Below are positions 1 through 7,230 of a stretch of 13,822 bases of DNA, piece by piece. The position numbers and the translations under genes are program-made. Source of the stretch: an uncultured Streptococcus sp. (GTDB taxonomy: Bacteria; Bacillota; Bacilli; Lactobacillales; Streptococcaceae). Every line of letters begins with the position of its first letter. Position 1 is the first letter of the stretch. Where the stretch lies: positions 1 to 13,822 of the forward strand of contig CAKPXD010000022.1 of the NCBI GenBank assembly GCA_934201655.1, in the 5' to 3' direction. The notes under the pieces are model-generated. The model was given only the letters and a program-made list of their open reading frames with translations. It did no database searches and was not told the origin of the DNA.

Positions 1-20
1 TTGTCGAGCAAGACGCAGTG

Positions 21-73
21 GTTGAGTGGGCTCTACTACGCTGATTTCATCAGCTTTTACAGCCCTACTCAAC
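21..73. repeat. Imperfect inverted repeat (hairpin A) in leading intergenic DNA
   Basis: Bases 21-32 (GTTGAGTGGGCT) are complementary, apart from one inserted base, to 61-73. An inner hairpin, CTGAT-TTC-ATCAG, lies at 41-53. The two-part stem is followed a few bases later by a second hairpin (83-130). There is no coding sequence here. It may be the 3' end of a transcription unit lying upstream of the window, or a copy of a dispersed intergenic element of the kind common in mitis-group streptococci. The second reading is from general familiarity and was not checked. Confidence 0.5.
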
Positions 74-82
74 TGTACGGAG

Positions 83-130
83 GTGGGACGACGAAATCGA
101 ATTCTAACGAATTACCGATTTCTGTCCCAC
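83..130. terminator. Long near-perfect hairpin (B), possible terminator or dispersed repeat
   Basis: GTGGGAC (83-89) pairs with GTCCCAC (124-130), GAAATCG (93-99) with CGATTTC (116-122), and AATTC (100-104) with GAATT (109-113), leaving a TAAC loop. The downstream TCTCTTTTCT is pyrimidine-rich but not a clean T-run. It could end transcription from upstream of the window, or be a mobile-type intergenic hairpin. It lies just before the promoter at 154-182, so it would insulate the thiamine operon from read-through. Confidence 0.45.
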
Positions 131-153
131 TCTCTTTTCTGTAAGCAGTTTCC

Positions 154-182
154 TTGACATCTTATTTATTTTTCGTTATCAT
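154..182 (+). promoter_or_regulatory. Sigma-A promoter of the thiamine uptake operon
   Basis: There is a consensus -35 TTGACA at 154-159 and a -10 TATCAT at 177-182 with a 17-base spacer. Transcription should start near 189, just upstream of the TPP aptamer. A TATAAT at 190-195 is better as a hexamer but has no -35 at a usable distance. Confidence 0.75.
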
Positions 183-194
183 ATGTCCATATAA

Positions 195-279
<85 letters not shown>

Positions 280-295
280 CTTGGCCTAATTTTGC

Positions 296-331
296 ACCTT
301 TTTCATATATGGAAGAGGTTTTTCTTTTTTT
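296..331 (+). terminator. Riboswitch-controlled intrinsic terminator
   Basis: The arm 296-304 (ACCTTTTTC) pairs along its full length, including two G-U wobbles, with 311-319 (GGAAGAGGT) around a six-base loop, and is followed by a T-rich run to 331. This is a plausible intrinsic terminator placed right after the TPP aptamer, expected to form when TPP is bound. Immediately downstream, 318-327 and 334-343 form a perfect ten-pair AU-rich hairpin that overlaps the T-run and competes with the terminator arm. Confidence 0.7.
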
Positions 332-352
332 ACAAAGAAAAACTGTAACTTA

Positions 353-361
353 GAAGGAGGT
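353..361 (+). promoter_or_regulatory. Strong ribosome binding site of the thiamine operon, also complementary to the terminator arm
   Basis: GAAGGAGG ends five bases before the ATG at 366. Bases 353-361 can pair at all nine positions (two wobbles) with 296-304, the same arm that forms the terminator stem, so this site could be masked in a full-length transcript. Confidence 0.7.
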
Positions 362-365
362 TTTA

Positions 366-656
366 ATGAAAGCAAGCATTGCTTTACAAGTCCTGCCCCT
401 ATCACAGGGGATTGACCGCATAGCTGTAATTGATAAGGTCATTGCTTATCTGCAAGCTCAAGAAGTGACCATGGTGGTGACACCATTTGAAACGGTCTTG
501 GAGGGGGAGTTTGATGAGCTTATGCGCATTCTCAAAGAAGCGCTAGAAGTGGCGGGGCAAGGAGCAGACAATGTTTTTGCCAATGTGAAAATAAATATAG
601 GAGAGATTTTAAGCATTGATGAGAAACTTGAAAAGTATAATGAGACGACATATTAG
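366..656 (+). CDS. Thiamine-binding protein of the MTH1187/YkoF-like family
   Basis: This 96-residue protein looks like a small ferredoxin-like-fold protein of the UPF0045 / MTH1187 type (DUF77), a family that binds thiamine or related pyrimidines and usually forms oligomers in the cytosol. The N-terminus (KASIALQVLPL) and the segment FETVLEGEFDELM are typical of the family. There is no signal peptide or membrane segment. It is the first gene after the TPP riboswitch and overlaps the start of the permease gene by 38 bases, which suggests translational coupling. Its likely role is to bind thiamine or its precursor on entry, or to help the transporter sense it; this is inference from family and context. 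The ATG start is fixed by the GAAGGAGG five bases upstream. The family call is fairly sure, the precise ligand is not. Confidence 0.85.
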   Translation: MKASIALQVLPLSQGIDRIAVIDKVIAYLQAQEVTMVVTPFETVLEGEFDELMRILKEALEVAGQGADNVFANVKINIGEILSIDEKLEKYNETTY

Positions 657-1377
657 TCTGCTAGGATTTTTGGGTGTCTTATCCGCTTGGCAGGTGGCGG
701 GATTCTTAAAACTCTTACCAAAGTTTATCCTGCCGACACCACTTGAGATCCTCCAGTCTTTTGTTCGTGACAGAGAATTTCTTTGGTACCATAGTTGGGC
801 AACCTTGAGAGTAGCCTTATTAGGTTTGGTTTTGGGCGTCTTGATAGCCTGTATTATGGCCGTCCTTATGGATAGTCTGAGTTGGCTCAATGACTTGATT
901 TACCCCATGATGGTGGTTGTCCAGACCATACCGACAATTGCCATAGCCCCTATCCTAGTTTTATGGTTGGGTTATGGAATCTTGCCCAAGATTGTCTTGA
1001 TTATCTTGACGACAACCTTCCCTATTATCGTCAGTATTCTAGATGGATTTAGGCATTGTGACAAGGATATGCTGACCTTGTTTAGTCTGATGCGAGCCAA
1101 TCCTTGGCAAATTCTGTGGCATTTTAAAATCCCTGTCAGCCTGCCCTACTTTTATGCAGGACTTAGGGTCAGTGTTTCCTACGCCTTTATCACAACAGTG
1201 GTATCTGAGTGGTTGGGAGGCTTTGAAGGACTTGGTGTCTACATGATTCAGTCCAAAAAATTGTTTCAGTATGATACCATGTTCGCGATTATTATTCTGG
1301 TATCGCTGATCAGTCTTCTGGGTATGAAGCTAGTCGATATCAGTGAAAAATATGTGATTAAATGGAAACGTGCTTAA
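619..1377 (+). CDS. Thiamine-precursor ABC transporter permease (ThiX-like)
   Basis: This is a 252-residue inner-membrane permease of the BPD_transp_1 type, close to permeases of the SsuC/TauC/ThiX group. Hydrophobic helices run at about residues 12-30, 62-84, 95-120, 124-141, 185-200 and 222-238. The EAA-like cytoplasmic loop that contacts the ATPase is at about 157-182 (LMRANPWQILWHFKIPVSLP). I chose ATG 619 because an AGGAGAG lies at 599-605; a TTG one codon earlier (616) and an ATG at 640 are also in frame, but the latter lacks a good ribosome site. The gene begins inside the preceding thiamine-binding gene. With the lipoprotein receptor and ATPase downstream it forms a complete importer. 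The substrate is inferred from the TPP riboswitch and receptor family: thiamine, hydroxymethylpyrimidine or an aminopyrimidine derivative. Confidence 0.9.
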   Translation: MRNLKSIMRRHISLLGFLGVLSAWQVAGFLKLLPKFILPTPLEILQSFVRDREFLWYHSWATLRVALLGLVLGVLIACIMAVLMDSLSWLNDLIYPMMVVVQTIPTIAIAPILVLWLGYGILPKIVLIILTTTFPIIVSILDGFRHCDKDMLTLFSLMRANPWQILWHFKIPVSLPYFYAGLRVSVSYAFITTVVSEWLGGFEGLGVYMIQSKKLFQYDTMFAIIILVSLISLLGMKLVDISEKYVIKWKRA

Positions 1378-1414
1378 AATAGAGCATTTTAGAAAAAGAA
1401 AAGAGGAAATATAA

Positions 1415-2422
1415 ATGAAGAAAACATGGAAAGTGTTTTTAACGATTGTAACAGCTCTTCTAGCTGTCGTGCTTGTGGCTTGTGGCCAAGGAACAGCTTC
1501 TAAGGATAACAAAGAAGCAGAACTCAAAAAAATTGACTTTATCCTAGACTGGACACCCAATACCAACCATACAGGGCTTTATGTTGCCAAGGAAAAAGGT
1601 TATTTCAAAGAAGCTGGAGTGGATGTTGATTTGAAATTGCCACCAGAAGAAAGTTCATCTGACTTGGTTATCAATGGTAAAGCGCCATTTGCTATCTATT
1701 TCCAAGACTACATGGCTAAGAAATTGGAAAAAGGGGCAGGCATTACTGCAGTTGCAGCAATCGTTGAGCACAATACATCAGGGATTATCTCTCGTAAGTC
1801 TGACAATATCAATAGTCCTAAAGACTTGGTTGGGAAGAAATATGGAACCTGGAATGACCCAACAGAACTTGCTATGTTGAAAACCTTGGTAGAATCTCAA
1901 GGTGGAGACTTTGAGAAGGTTGAAAAATTACCAAACAACGACTCAAACTCGATTACACCGATTGCCAATGGCGTTTTTGATGCTGCCTGGATTTACTACG
2001 GTTGGGATGGTATTCTTGCTAAATCTCAAGGAGTGGATGCCAACTTCATGTATTTGAAAGACTATGTCAAAGAGTTTGACTACTACTCACCAGTTATCAT
2101 CGCAAACAATGACTATCTGAAAGACAACAAAGAAGAAGCTCGTAAAGTCATCCAAGCTATCAAAAAAGGCTACCAATACGCGATGGATCACCCAGAAGAA
2201 GCGGCTGATATCCTCATCAAAAATGCCCCAGAGTTAAAGGATAAACGTGACTTTGTCATTGAATCTCAAAAATACTTGTCAAAAGAATACGCAAGCGACA
2301 AGGAAAAATGGGGACAGTTTGATGCTGACCGCTGGAATGCCTTCTACAAATGGGATAAAGAAAATGGAATCCTCAAGGAAGACTTGACTGATAAAGGATT
2401 TACTAACGAATTTGTAAAATAA
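1415..2422 (+). CDS. Lipoprotein substrate-binding protein, NMT1/THI5-like (ThiY-like)
   Basis: This is a 335-residue lipoprotein receptor. A charged start and hydrophobic stretch (residues 4-22) lead to the lipobox LVAC, with lipidated Cys23. The mature part is a periplasmic-binding-protein fold of the NMT1/THI5 family. The segment DFILDWTPNTNHTGLYVAKE (41-60) and the following KGYF are the typical start of ThiY-like pyrimidine-binding proteins. It should hold a thiamine precursor at the outer membrane face and hand it to the permease. The gene follows the permease by 37 bases with AGAGGAAA as ribosome site, and its stop shares one base with the ATPase start (TAATG). ThiY proteins bind formylaminopyrimidine and related HMP precursors; which one this binds cannot be told here. 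Confidence 0.92.
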   Translation: MKKTWKVFLTIVTALLAVVLVACGQGTASKDNKEAELKKIDFILDWTPNTNHTGLYVAKEKGYFKEAGVDVDLKLPPEESSSDLVINGKAPFAIYFQDYMAKKLEKGAGITAVAAIVEHNTSGIISRKSDNINSPKDLVGKKYGTWNDPTELAMLKTLVESQGGDFEKVEKLPNNDSNSITPIANGVFDAAWIYYGWDGILAKSQGVDANFMYLKDYVKEFDYYSPVIIANNDYLKDNKEEARKVIQAIKKGYQYAMDHPEEAADILIKNAPELKDKRDFVIESQKYLSKEYASDKEKWGQFDADRWNAFYKWDKENGILKEDLTDKGFTNEFVK

Positions 2423-3150
2423 TGACAGAAATTAGACTAGAACATGTAAGCTATGCCTACGACGATGAAAAGATTTTAGAGGATATTAACCTACAAGTGA
2501 CTTCAGGTGAAGTGGTCTCTATCCTAGGCCCCAGTGGTGTAGGAAAGACTACTCTCTTTAACCTGATTGCAGGGATTTTAGAAGTCCAGTCAGGTAGAAT
2601 TGTGCTTGATGGTGAGGAAAATCCCAAGGGGCGCGTGAGCTATATGCTACAAAAGGATTTGCTCTTGGAACATAAGACTGTCCTTGGCAATATCATTTTG
2701 CCCCTCTTGATCCAAAAGGTGGACAAGGCAGAAGCCATTGCCAAAGCAGATGAAATTCTTGCTACTTTTCAGTTGACGGCTGTACGGGACAAGTATCCTC
2801 ATGAACTCAGTGGTGGGATGCGCCAGCGTGTTGCTTTACTCCGTACCTACCTTTTCGGGCACAAGCTCTTTCTTCTAGACGAGGCCTTTAGCGCTTTGGA
2901 TGAGATGACTAAGATGGAACTTCATGCCTGGTATCTTGATATTCATAAACAGCTAGGGTTAACGACCTTAATCATCACCCATAGTATAGAGGAAGCCCTC
3001 AATCTCAGCGACCGCATCTATATCTTGAAAAATCGTCCTGGGCAGATTGTTTCTGAAGTCAAACTCGACTGGTCTGAAGATCAAGACAAGGAAGTTCAAA
3101 AAATTGCTTATAAACGCCAGATTTTAGAAGAATTGGGCTTGAAACTATAG
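2422..3150 (+). CDS. Thiamine-precursor ABC transporter ATPase (ThiZ-like)
   Basis: This 242-residue nucleotide-binding subunit belongs to the nitrate/sulfonate/taurine/ThiZ branch. All motifs are intact: Walker A GPSGVGKT at 36-43, Q-loop Gln77, signature LSGGM at 129-133 followed by RQRVALL, Walker B LFLLDE ending at Glu154, D-loop SALD at 157-160, and the H-loop His187 (THS). It powers import through the permease encoded upstream. Its start overlaps the receptor stop by one base (TAATGA), so translation is probably coupled. It is the last gene of the riboswitch operon; a strong palindromic terminator follows 30 bases later. Confidence 0.93.
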   Translation: MTEIRLEHVSYAYDDEKILEDINLQVTSGEVVSILGPSGVGKTTLFNLIAGILEVQSGRIVLDGEENPKGRVSYMLQKDLLLEHKTVLGNIILPLLIQKVDKAEAIAKADEILATFQLTAVRDKYPHELSGGMRQRVALLRTYLFGHKLFLLDEAFSALDEMTKMELHAWYLDIHKQLGLTTLIITHSIEEALNLSDRIYILKNRPGQIVSEVKLDWSEDQDKEVQKIAYKRQILEELGLKL

Positions 3151-3180
3151 ATAAAGAACTGAAAACAACTTAAACTACAA

Positions 3181-3214
3181 AAAACTTCGGTACCATTAAT
3201 GGTACCGAAGTTTT
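3181..3214. terminator. Perfect 34-base palindrome, bidirectional terminator
   Basis: The two 17-base arms (3181-3197 and 3198-3214) are exact reverse complements with AATT at the centre. On the + strand it is followed by ATTTTTCTATTTTA; on the - strand by TTTGTAGTTTAAG after the AAAA/TTTT arm end. It lies between two convergent genes and can serve both. Confidence 0.88.
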
Positions 3215-3253
3215 ATTTTTCTATTTTATAATTCACTAATATAAATCAATGAT

Positions 3254-3814
3254 TTATTCTAATCCCATTGAGACTTTAGAAATAAGTAAGTAAGAGCCGT
3301 CCTCCTGTTTGTCAAAAGTAAGAGTAACAGACTTGATGTTATTGCCGGGTGCTACATAAGAAATTACTTTGTTTTCACGGTCTTTTTTCTTAGTCGTGCT
3401 TTCTTTAGATGGTTGGCCGTGTTCTTTTATGACATCATCGTAATTTGTACCACCAGCTCCGCGTTGAAGAATATCTCCTTGTTTGAGAGCATCGAATTGT
3501 TCCTTGGTCCATGTAAATTCTTCTTCGGCTTGATTAGTAGACACGGTATCTTGAGCAGCATTCTTTTGGATTTGATTATAGATAACTTGACTACCTACAG
3601 CAAAAACAATAGATGCTACAGAAAGAACAGTACCAATAATAGCTAATACTTTTTTATTTTTACGGTTTAAGCATAAGCCAACAATACCTAGGATAAGTGC
3701 AAGGATAGCGATTAAGAATGAAATTTGATTGATACCAGGAATCCAAGAACCAAGGAGTGCAATAGCTCCTAAAACAATAGCTAGGATACCAAAAATTTTA
3801 TTTTCTTGTTTCAT
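3254..3814 (-). CDS. Three-helix membrane protein with extracellular SmpA/BLIP-like tail, function unknown
   Basis: I do not recognise a specific function. The 186-residue protein has three hydrophobic helices (about residues 7-25, 31-49, 56-79), resembling the short DUF4190-type membrane module. A positive loop NRKNKK (50-55) predicts N-terminus in, C-terminus out. The tail (about 95-186) has FTWTKEQFDALKQGD, then GTNYDDVIKEHGQPS, then a beta-rich end. That arrangement is like SmpA/OmlA or BLIP-like domains (DUF3862 kind), which bind proteins or peptides at the cell surface. Start ATG 3814 has GAGAAAGG about seven bases upstream. It is a single-gene unit, convergent with the thiamine operon and divergent from ctsR. 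The domain assignment is by resemblance only. Confidence 0.75.
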   Translation of the reverse strand: MKQENKIFGILAIVLGAIALLGSWIPGINQISFLIAILALILGIVGLCLNRKNKKVLAIIGTVLSVASIVFAVGSQVIYNQIQKNAAQDTVSTNQAEEEFTWTKEQFDALKQGDILQRGAGGTNYDDVIKEHGQPSKESTTKKKDRENKVISYVAPGNNIKSVTLTFDKQEDGSYLLISKVSMGLE

Positions 3815-3879
3815 AGCGAAACCTTTCTCAGCTTTTATTGTGAATCAGTATTTGCACATATTTGATACTTATTAACATA

Positions 3880-3898
3880 CTTTCAAAGGATTTGAAAG
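3880..3898. promoter_or_regulatory. Inverted repeat in the 5' leader of the membrane-protein gene (possible operator)
   Basis: CTTTCAAA (3880-3887) and TTTGAAAG (3891-3898) are perfect complements around GGA. The site lies 18-36 bases downstream of the -10 element of the minus-strand promoter, so it would be inside the leader transcript or act as a repressor site. The cognate factor is unknown. Confidence 0.35.
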
Positions 3899-3913
3899 CT
3901 AGCTGTAACTTCT

Positions 3914-3924
3914 TTATTATAACA
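3914..3924 (-). promoter_or_regulatory. Extended -10 promoter of the minus-strand membrane-protein gene
   Basis: Read on the minus strand the sequence is TGTTATAAT: a perfect TATAAT (complement of 3916-3921) with the TGn extension. No clear -35 is seen, as is common for extended -10 promoters in streptococci. It predicts a leader of about 95 bases. Confidence 0.6.
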
Positions 3925-4015
3925 TAAATGTAGAATAGAAAATGAAATGGGAATTGCTTGCTATCAGTAGCTATTTTTTAAAACTCAGTATTTCCAAGGA
4001 CTTAGCCTTAAAAAT

Positions 4016-4044
4016 TTGACTTATAGAGCTGTAAATGATAGTAT
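4016..4044 (+). promoter_or_regulatory. ctsR-clpC promoter
   Basis: TTGACT at 4016-4021 and TAGTAT at 4039-4044 are 17 bases apart, with a TG at 4036-4037 giving an extended -10. The predicted start site (about 4050) falls inside the CtsR operator. Confidence 0.7.
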
Positions 4045-4061
4045 AGTCAAAGATAGTCAAA
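4045..4061 (+). promoter_or_regulatory. CtsR operator (tandem heptamer)
   Basis: AGTCAAA-GAT-AGTCAAA is an exact match to the known CtsR box, a direct repeat of (A/G)GTCAAA spaced by three bases. It overlaps the predicted transcription start, so bound CtsR would block ctsR-clpC transcription, which is autoregulation. Confidence 0.93.
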
Positions 4062-4084
4062 GTTTAAGAAGGAGGTAGCAAGCT

Positions 4085-4543
4085 ATGAAATTTAAAAATA
4101 CATCGGACCATATTGAAGCTTATATCAAGGCGATTTTAGAACAATCTGGTATCGTCGAATTGCAACGTAGCCAGCTAGCGGATACCTTTCAAGTCGTACC
4201 TAGCCAGATCAACTATGTGATTAAGACTCGTTTTACAGAGAGTAGAGGATATCTAGTTGAGAGTAAACGTGGTGGTGGGGGCTATATTCGCATTGGTCGA
4301 ATCGAATTCTCTAACCATCATGATATGCTCCGCGATTTGTTGTATTCAGTGGGTGATGAGGTGAACCAAGTCATCTTTGAAGATGTCTTAAGACTCTTAG
4401 TCGAACAAGAACTCATGACCCGCCAAGAGATGAATCTATTATTAGCTATGGGGACAGACCGAATTCTAGGTGAGGAAGCTGATTATATTCGTGCCAATAT
4501 GCTTCGTCAGTTGTTGCATGAAGTAGATAGAAAAGGAAAATAA
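4085..4543 (+). CDS. ctsR: Class III heat-shock repressor CtsR
   Basis: This is a dimeric DNA-binding repressor of clp genes, acting on tandem heptamers such as the one at 4045-4061. At 152 residues it has the normal family length. The winged helix-turn-helix covers about residues 25-75, with the recognition region RSQLADTFQVVPSQINYVI. The glycine-rich wing RGGGGYIRI (62-70) is the known thermosensing loop of the family, which loosens DNA binding at high temperature. The C-terminal domain (about 75-152) is the four-helix dimerisation part. AAGAAGGAGG ends nine bases before the ATG at 4085. clpC starts six bases after the stop. Unlike in Bacillus, no mcsA or mcsB lies between ctsR and clpC, as is usual in streptococci. 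Confidence 0.96.
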   Translation: MKFKNTSDHIEAYIKAILEQSGIVELQRSQLADTFQVVPSQINYVIKTRFTESRGYLVESKRGGGGYIRIGRIEFSNHHDMLRDLLYSVGDEVNQVIFEDVLRLLVEQELMTRQEMNLLLAMGTDRILGEEADYIRANMLRQLLHEVDRKGK

Positions 4544-4549
4544 AACGAC

Positions 4550-6982
4550 ATGAAATATTCAAAAGCATTGAGAGAATGCATCGATAGCGCCTTTTTGGTA
4601 GCGAGTCGCTTTGATGCAGATTACCTAGAGTCTTGGCATTTGCTGATTGCCATGGCCAATCATAGCTACAGTGTTGCTGGAGCAACTTTAAATGAATTCC
4701 CGTATGAGATTGATCGTTTAGAGGAAGTGGCTGTAGAGTTGACAGAAGCCAACTATAACCACAAGGAAGATTACAAGGAACTCCCATTTTCCTATCGTTT
4801 GAACGTCTTGATGTTGGAGGCGGAACATGTTGCTTCGGTGGTACATGCCAAAGCATTGGGAACAGAGCATCTTCTCTACGCTATCTTGCATGATGGCAAT
4901 GCCCTAGCTACTCGCATTTTGGAAAAAGCAGGATTTTCTTATGAAGACCAGAAAGATCAAGTCAAGATTGCTGGGCTTCGTCGTAGTCTTGAAGCGCGTG
5001 CTGGTTGGACAAAGGAAGATTTGAAGGCTCTGCGTCAGCGCCACAAATCAGTAGCAGATAAGCAAAATTCTATGGCCAATATGATGGGTATGCCTCAAAC
5101 TCCAAGTGGTGGTTTGGAAGATTACACTCATGACCTCACAGAGCAAGCTCGTTCAGGTAAATTGGAACCAGTTATTGGACGTGACCAAGAAATCTCTCGT
5201 ATGATCCAAATCTTGAGTCGAAAAACAAAAAACAATCCAGTTCTAGTTGGAGATACAGGTGTTGGTAAAACAGCTCTGGCACTTGGTCTTGCACAGCGAA
5301 TTGCCAACGGAAATGTGCCTGATGAAATGGCTAAGATGCGTGTCTTAGAACTTGATTTGATGAATGTGGTTGCGGGAACCCGTTTCCGTGGAGACTTTGA
5401 AGAACGTATGAACAATATCATCAAAGATATTGAGGAAGATGGCAAGGTTATCCTCTTTATCGATGAACTTCATACCATTATGGGATCAGGAAGTGGTATT
5501 GATTCGACCTTGGATGCGGCCAATATCCTGAAACCTGCCCTAGCGCGTGGAACTCTGAGAACTGTTGGGGCAACCACTCAGGAAGAATACCAAAAACATA
5601 TCGAAAAAGACGCAGCCCTTTCTCGTCGCTTTGCTAAAGTGATGATTGAGGAACCAAGTGTGGCTGATAGTATGGCTATCTTGCGTGGCTTGAAGGCAAC
5701 TTATGAGAAACACCACCATGTCCAAATTACAGATGATGCAGTCGAAACAGCTGTCAAAATGGCACATCGCTATTTGACTAGTCGTCACTTGCCAGACTCA
5801 GCGATTGATCTTTTGGATGAAGCGGCAGCAACTGTCCAAAATAAATCGAAGCACGCTAAAAAAGATGAGTCAGGTTTAACAGCAGCAGACAAGGCCTTGA
5901 TTGATGGCAAATGGAAACAAGCAGCTCAGCTCATTTCAAAAGAACAGGAAGTTCCGGTCTATAAAGATCTGGTAAAAGAGTCTGATATTTTGACAACCTT
6001 GAGTCGATTGTCAGGTATTCCAGTTCAAAAATTGACACAAACGGACGCCAAGAAGTATCTCAATCTCGAAACTGAACTGCATAAACGTGTTATCGGACAG
6101 GAACAAGCGGTATCAAGCATCAGTCGTGCCATTCGCAGAAATCAATCGGGGATTCGCAATAACAAACGTCCAATTGGATCCTTTATGTTCCTTGGACCAA
6201 CAGGTGTTGGTAAAACTGAATTGGCCAAGGCCTTGGCGGAAGTTCTCTTTGATGATGAGTCTGCTCTTATCCGCTTTGACATGAGTGAATACATGGAGAA
6301 ATTCGCAGCCAGTCGTCTCAATGGCGCACCTCCGGGTTATGTAGGTTACGAAGAAGGTGGAGAGTTGACCGAGAAGGTTCGTAACAAACCATACTCAGTA
6401 CTTCTCTTTGACGAGGTAGAGAAGGCCCACCCAGATATCTTTAATGTGCTCTTGCAGGTCTTGGATGATGGTGTCTTAACAGACAGTAAGGGTCGCAAGG
6501 TTGATTTCTCTAATACCATTATTATCATGACGTCAAACCTTGGTGCGACAGCTCTTCGTGATGACAAGACAGTCGGTTTTGGAGCTAAAGATATTCGTTT
6601 TGATCAGGAAAATATGGAAAAACGGATGTTCGAAGAATTGAAAAAGGCTTATCGTCCAGAGTTCATCAACCGTATTGATGAAAAAGTGGTCTTCCATAGC
6701 TTGTCAAGTCAAGATATGCAGGAAGTGGTTAAGATTATGGTCAAACCATTGATTGCAAGCCTGACAGAAAAAGGAATTAACTTGAAACTCCAAGCATCTG
6801 CCCTTAAGCTTCTAGCTCAGAAGGGATATGATCCAGAGATGGGAGCTCGCCCACTGCGCAGAACTCTGCAAACAGAAGTAGAAGACAAACTTGCAGAGCT
6901 CCTTCTTACAGGTGAACTGAAAGAAGGTAAGACACTTAAAATTGGTGTCAAAGCAGGTCAATTAAAATTTGAGATTGTTTAA
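4550..6982 (+). CDS. clpC: Clp protease ATPase subunit ClpC
   Basis: This is an 810-residue AAA+ unfoldase that delivers substrates to ClpP or acts alone as chaperone in the cytosol. The Clp N-terminal double repeat covers about residues 1-145. AAA-1 has Walker A GDTGVGKT (234-241) and Walker B ILFIDE (301-306). A short middle segment (about 430-470) contains a UVR-like stretch, [23 protein letters not shown]-2 has Walker A GPTGVGKT (549-556), the pore loop GYVGYEEGG (596-604) and Walker B SVLLFDE (616-622). A VGFG loop at 675-678 is at the place of the ClpP-docking (L/I/V)GF tripeptide, so ClpP binding is expected. The gene is cotranscribed with ctsR and therefore heat-shock controlled by CtsR. 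No defects are seen. Confidence 0.97.
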   Translation: MKYSKALRECIDSAFLVASRFDADYLESWHLLIAMANHSYSVAGATLNEFPYEIDRLEEVAVELTEANYNHKEDYKELPFSYRLNVLMLEAEHVASVVHAKALGTEHLLYAILHDGNALATRILEKAGFSYEDQKDQVKIAGLRRSLEARAGWTKEDLKALRQRHKSVADKQNSMANMMGMPQTPSGGLEDYTHDLTEQARSGKLEPVIGRDQEISRMIQILSRKTKNNPVLVGDTGVGKTALALGLAQRIANGNVPDEMAKMRVLELDLMNVVAGTRFRGDFEERMNNIIKDIEEDGKVILFIDELHTIMGSGSGIDSTLDAANILKPALARGTLRTVGATTQEEYQKHIEKDAALSRRFAKVMIEEPSVADSMAILRGLKATYEKHHHVQITDDAVETAVKMAHRYLTSRHLPDSAIDLLDEAAATVQNKSKHAKKDESGLTAADKALIDGKWKQAAQLISKEQEVPVYKDLVKESDILTTLSRLSGIPVQKLTQTDAKKYLNLETELHKRVIGQEQAVSSISRAIRRNQSGIRNNKRPIGSFMFLGPTGVGKTELAKALAEVLFDDESALIRFDMSEYMEKFAASRLNGAPPGYVGYEEGGELTEKVRNKPYSVLLFDEVEKAHPDIFNVLLQVLDDGVLTDSKGRKVDFSNTIIIMTSNLGATALRDDKTVGFGAKDIRFDQENMEKRMFEELKKAYRPEFINRIDEKVVFHSLSSQDMQEVVKIMVKPLIASLTEKGINLKLQASALKLLAQKGYDPEMGARPLRRTLQTEVEDKLAELLLTGELKEGKTLKIGVKAGQLKFEIV

Positions 6983-6988
6983 AATTGT

Positions 6989-7022
6989 GAGGTTGGAACA
7001 GATTGTTTCAGCCTCTTTTTTT
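6989..7022 (+). terminator. Intrinsic terminator of ctsR-clpC
   Basis: GAGGTTGGAAC (6989-6999) pairs fully, with two wobbles, with GTTTCAGCCTC (7005-7015) and is followed by seven Ts (7016-7022). It starts six bases after the clpC stop. Confidence 0.9.
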
Positions 7023-7165
7023 GGGAAGTTGTTACTCAAATAAGCATTTGAATTGTGCATTTAGTTTAAGGAGTTCAAAAACGAATTTCTACTGATCAAG
7101 TTTTGTATATCAAGAAAAAATCCGATCATGTAGAAAATATTTTTATAAAAAATAATAAAAAAGTG

Positions 7166-7194
7166 TTGACAAACAATAGAAGGAGTAGTATGAT
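7166..7194 (+). promoter_or_regulatory. Promoter of the NAD salvage operon
   Basis: TTGACA (7166-7171), a 17-base spacer and TATGAT (7189-7194) form a near-consensus sigma-A promoter, predicting a start near 7201. The -35 region also contains TGTT-GACA-AACA (7164-7175), a weak inverted repeat. The rest of the gap between clpC and nadR (7023-7163) is AT-rich, includes a 12-base palindrome TTTTTATAAAAA (7140-7151), and has no gene that I can support. Confidence 0.8.
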
Positions 7195-7200
7195 ATAAAA

Positions 7201-7230
7201 TATAAAAAGTTATAAAAAGGTTGAAAAGAC
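7201..7230 (+). repeat. Ten-base phased AT-rich repeats in the nadR leader
   Basis: TATAAAAAGT (7201-7210), TATAAAAAGG (7211-7220) and the degenerate TTGAAAAGAC (7221-7230) are three consecutive ten-base units, covering the predicted start site, the weak ribosome site (AAAAAGG) and ending at the nadR ATG. They could form curved DNA or a repressor-binding array for the NrtR-like protein; neither is demonstrated. Confidence 0.45.

Noticed and set aside
4446..4856. 136-codon minus-strand frame across ctsR/clpC
   Set aside because: It is the antisense shadow of two well-identified genes, with no promoter or ribosome site.
7023..7165. Possible small gene or RNA in the clpC-nadR gap
   Set aside because: I found no start with ribosome site, no conserved RNA fold, and only AT-rich sequence upstream of the nadR promoter.
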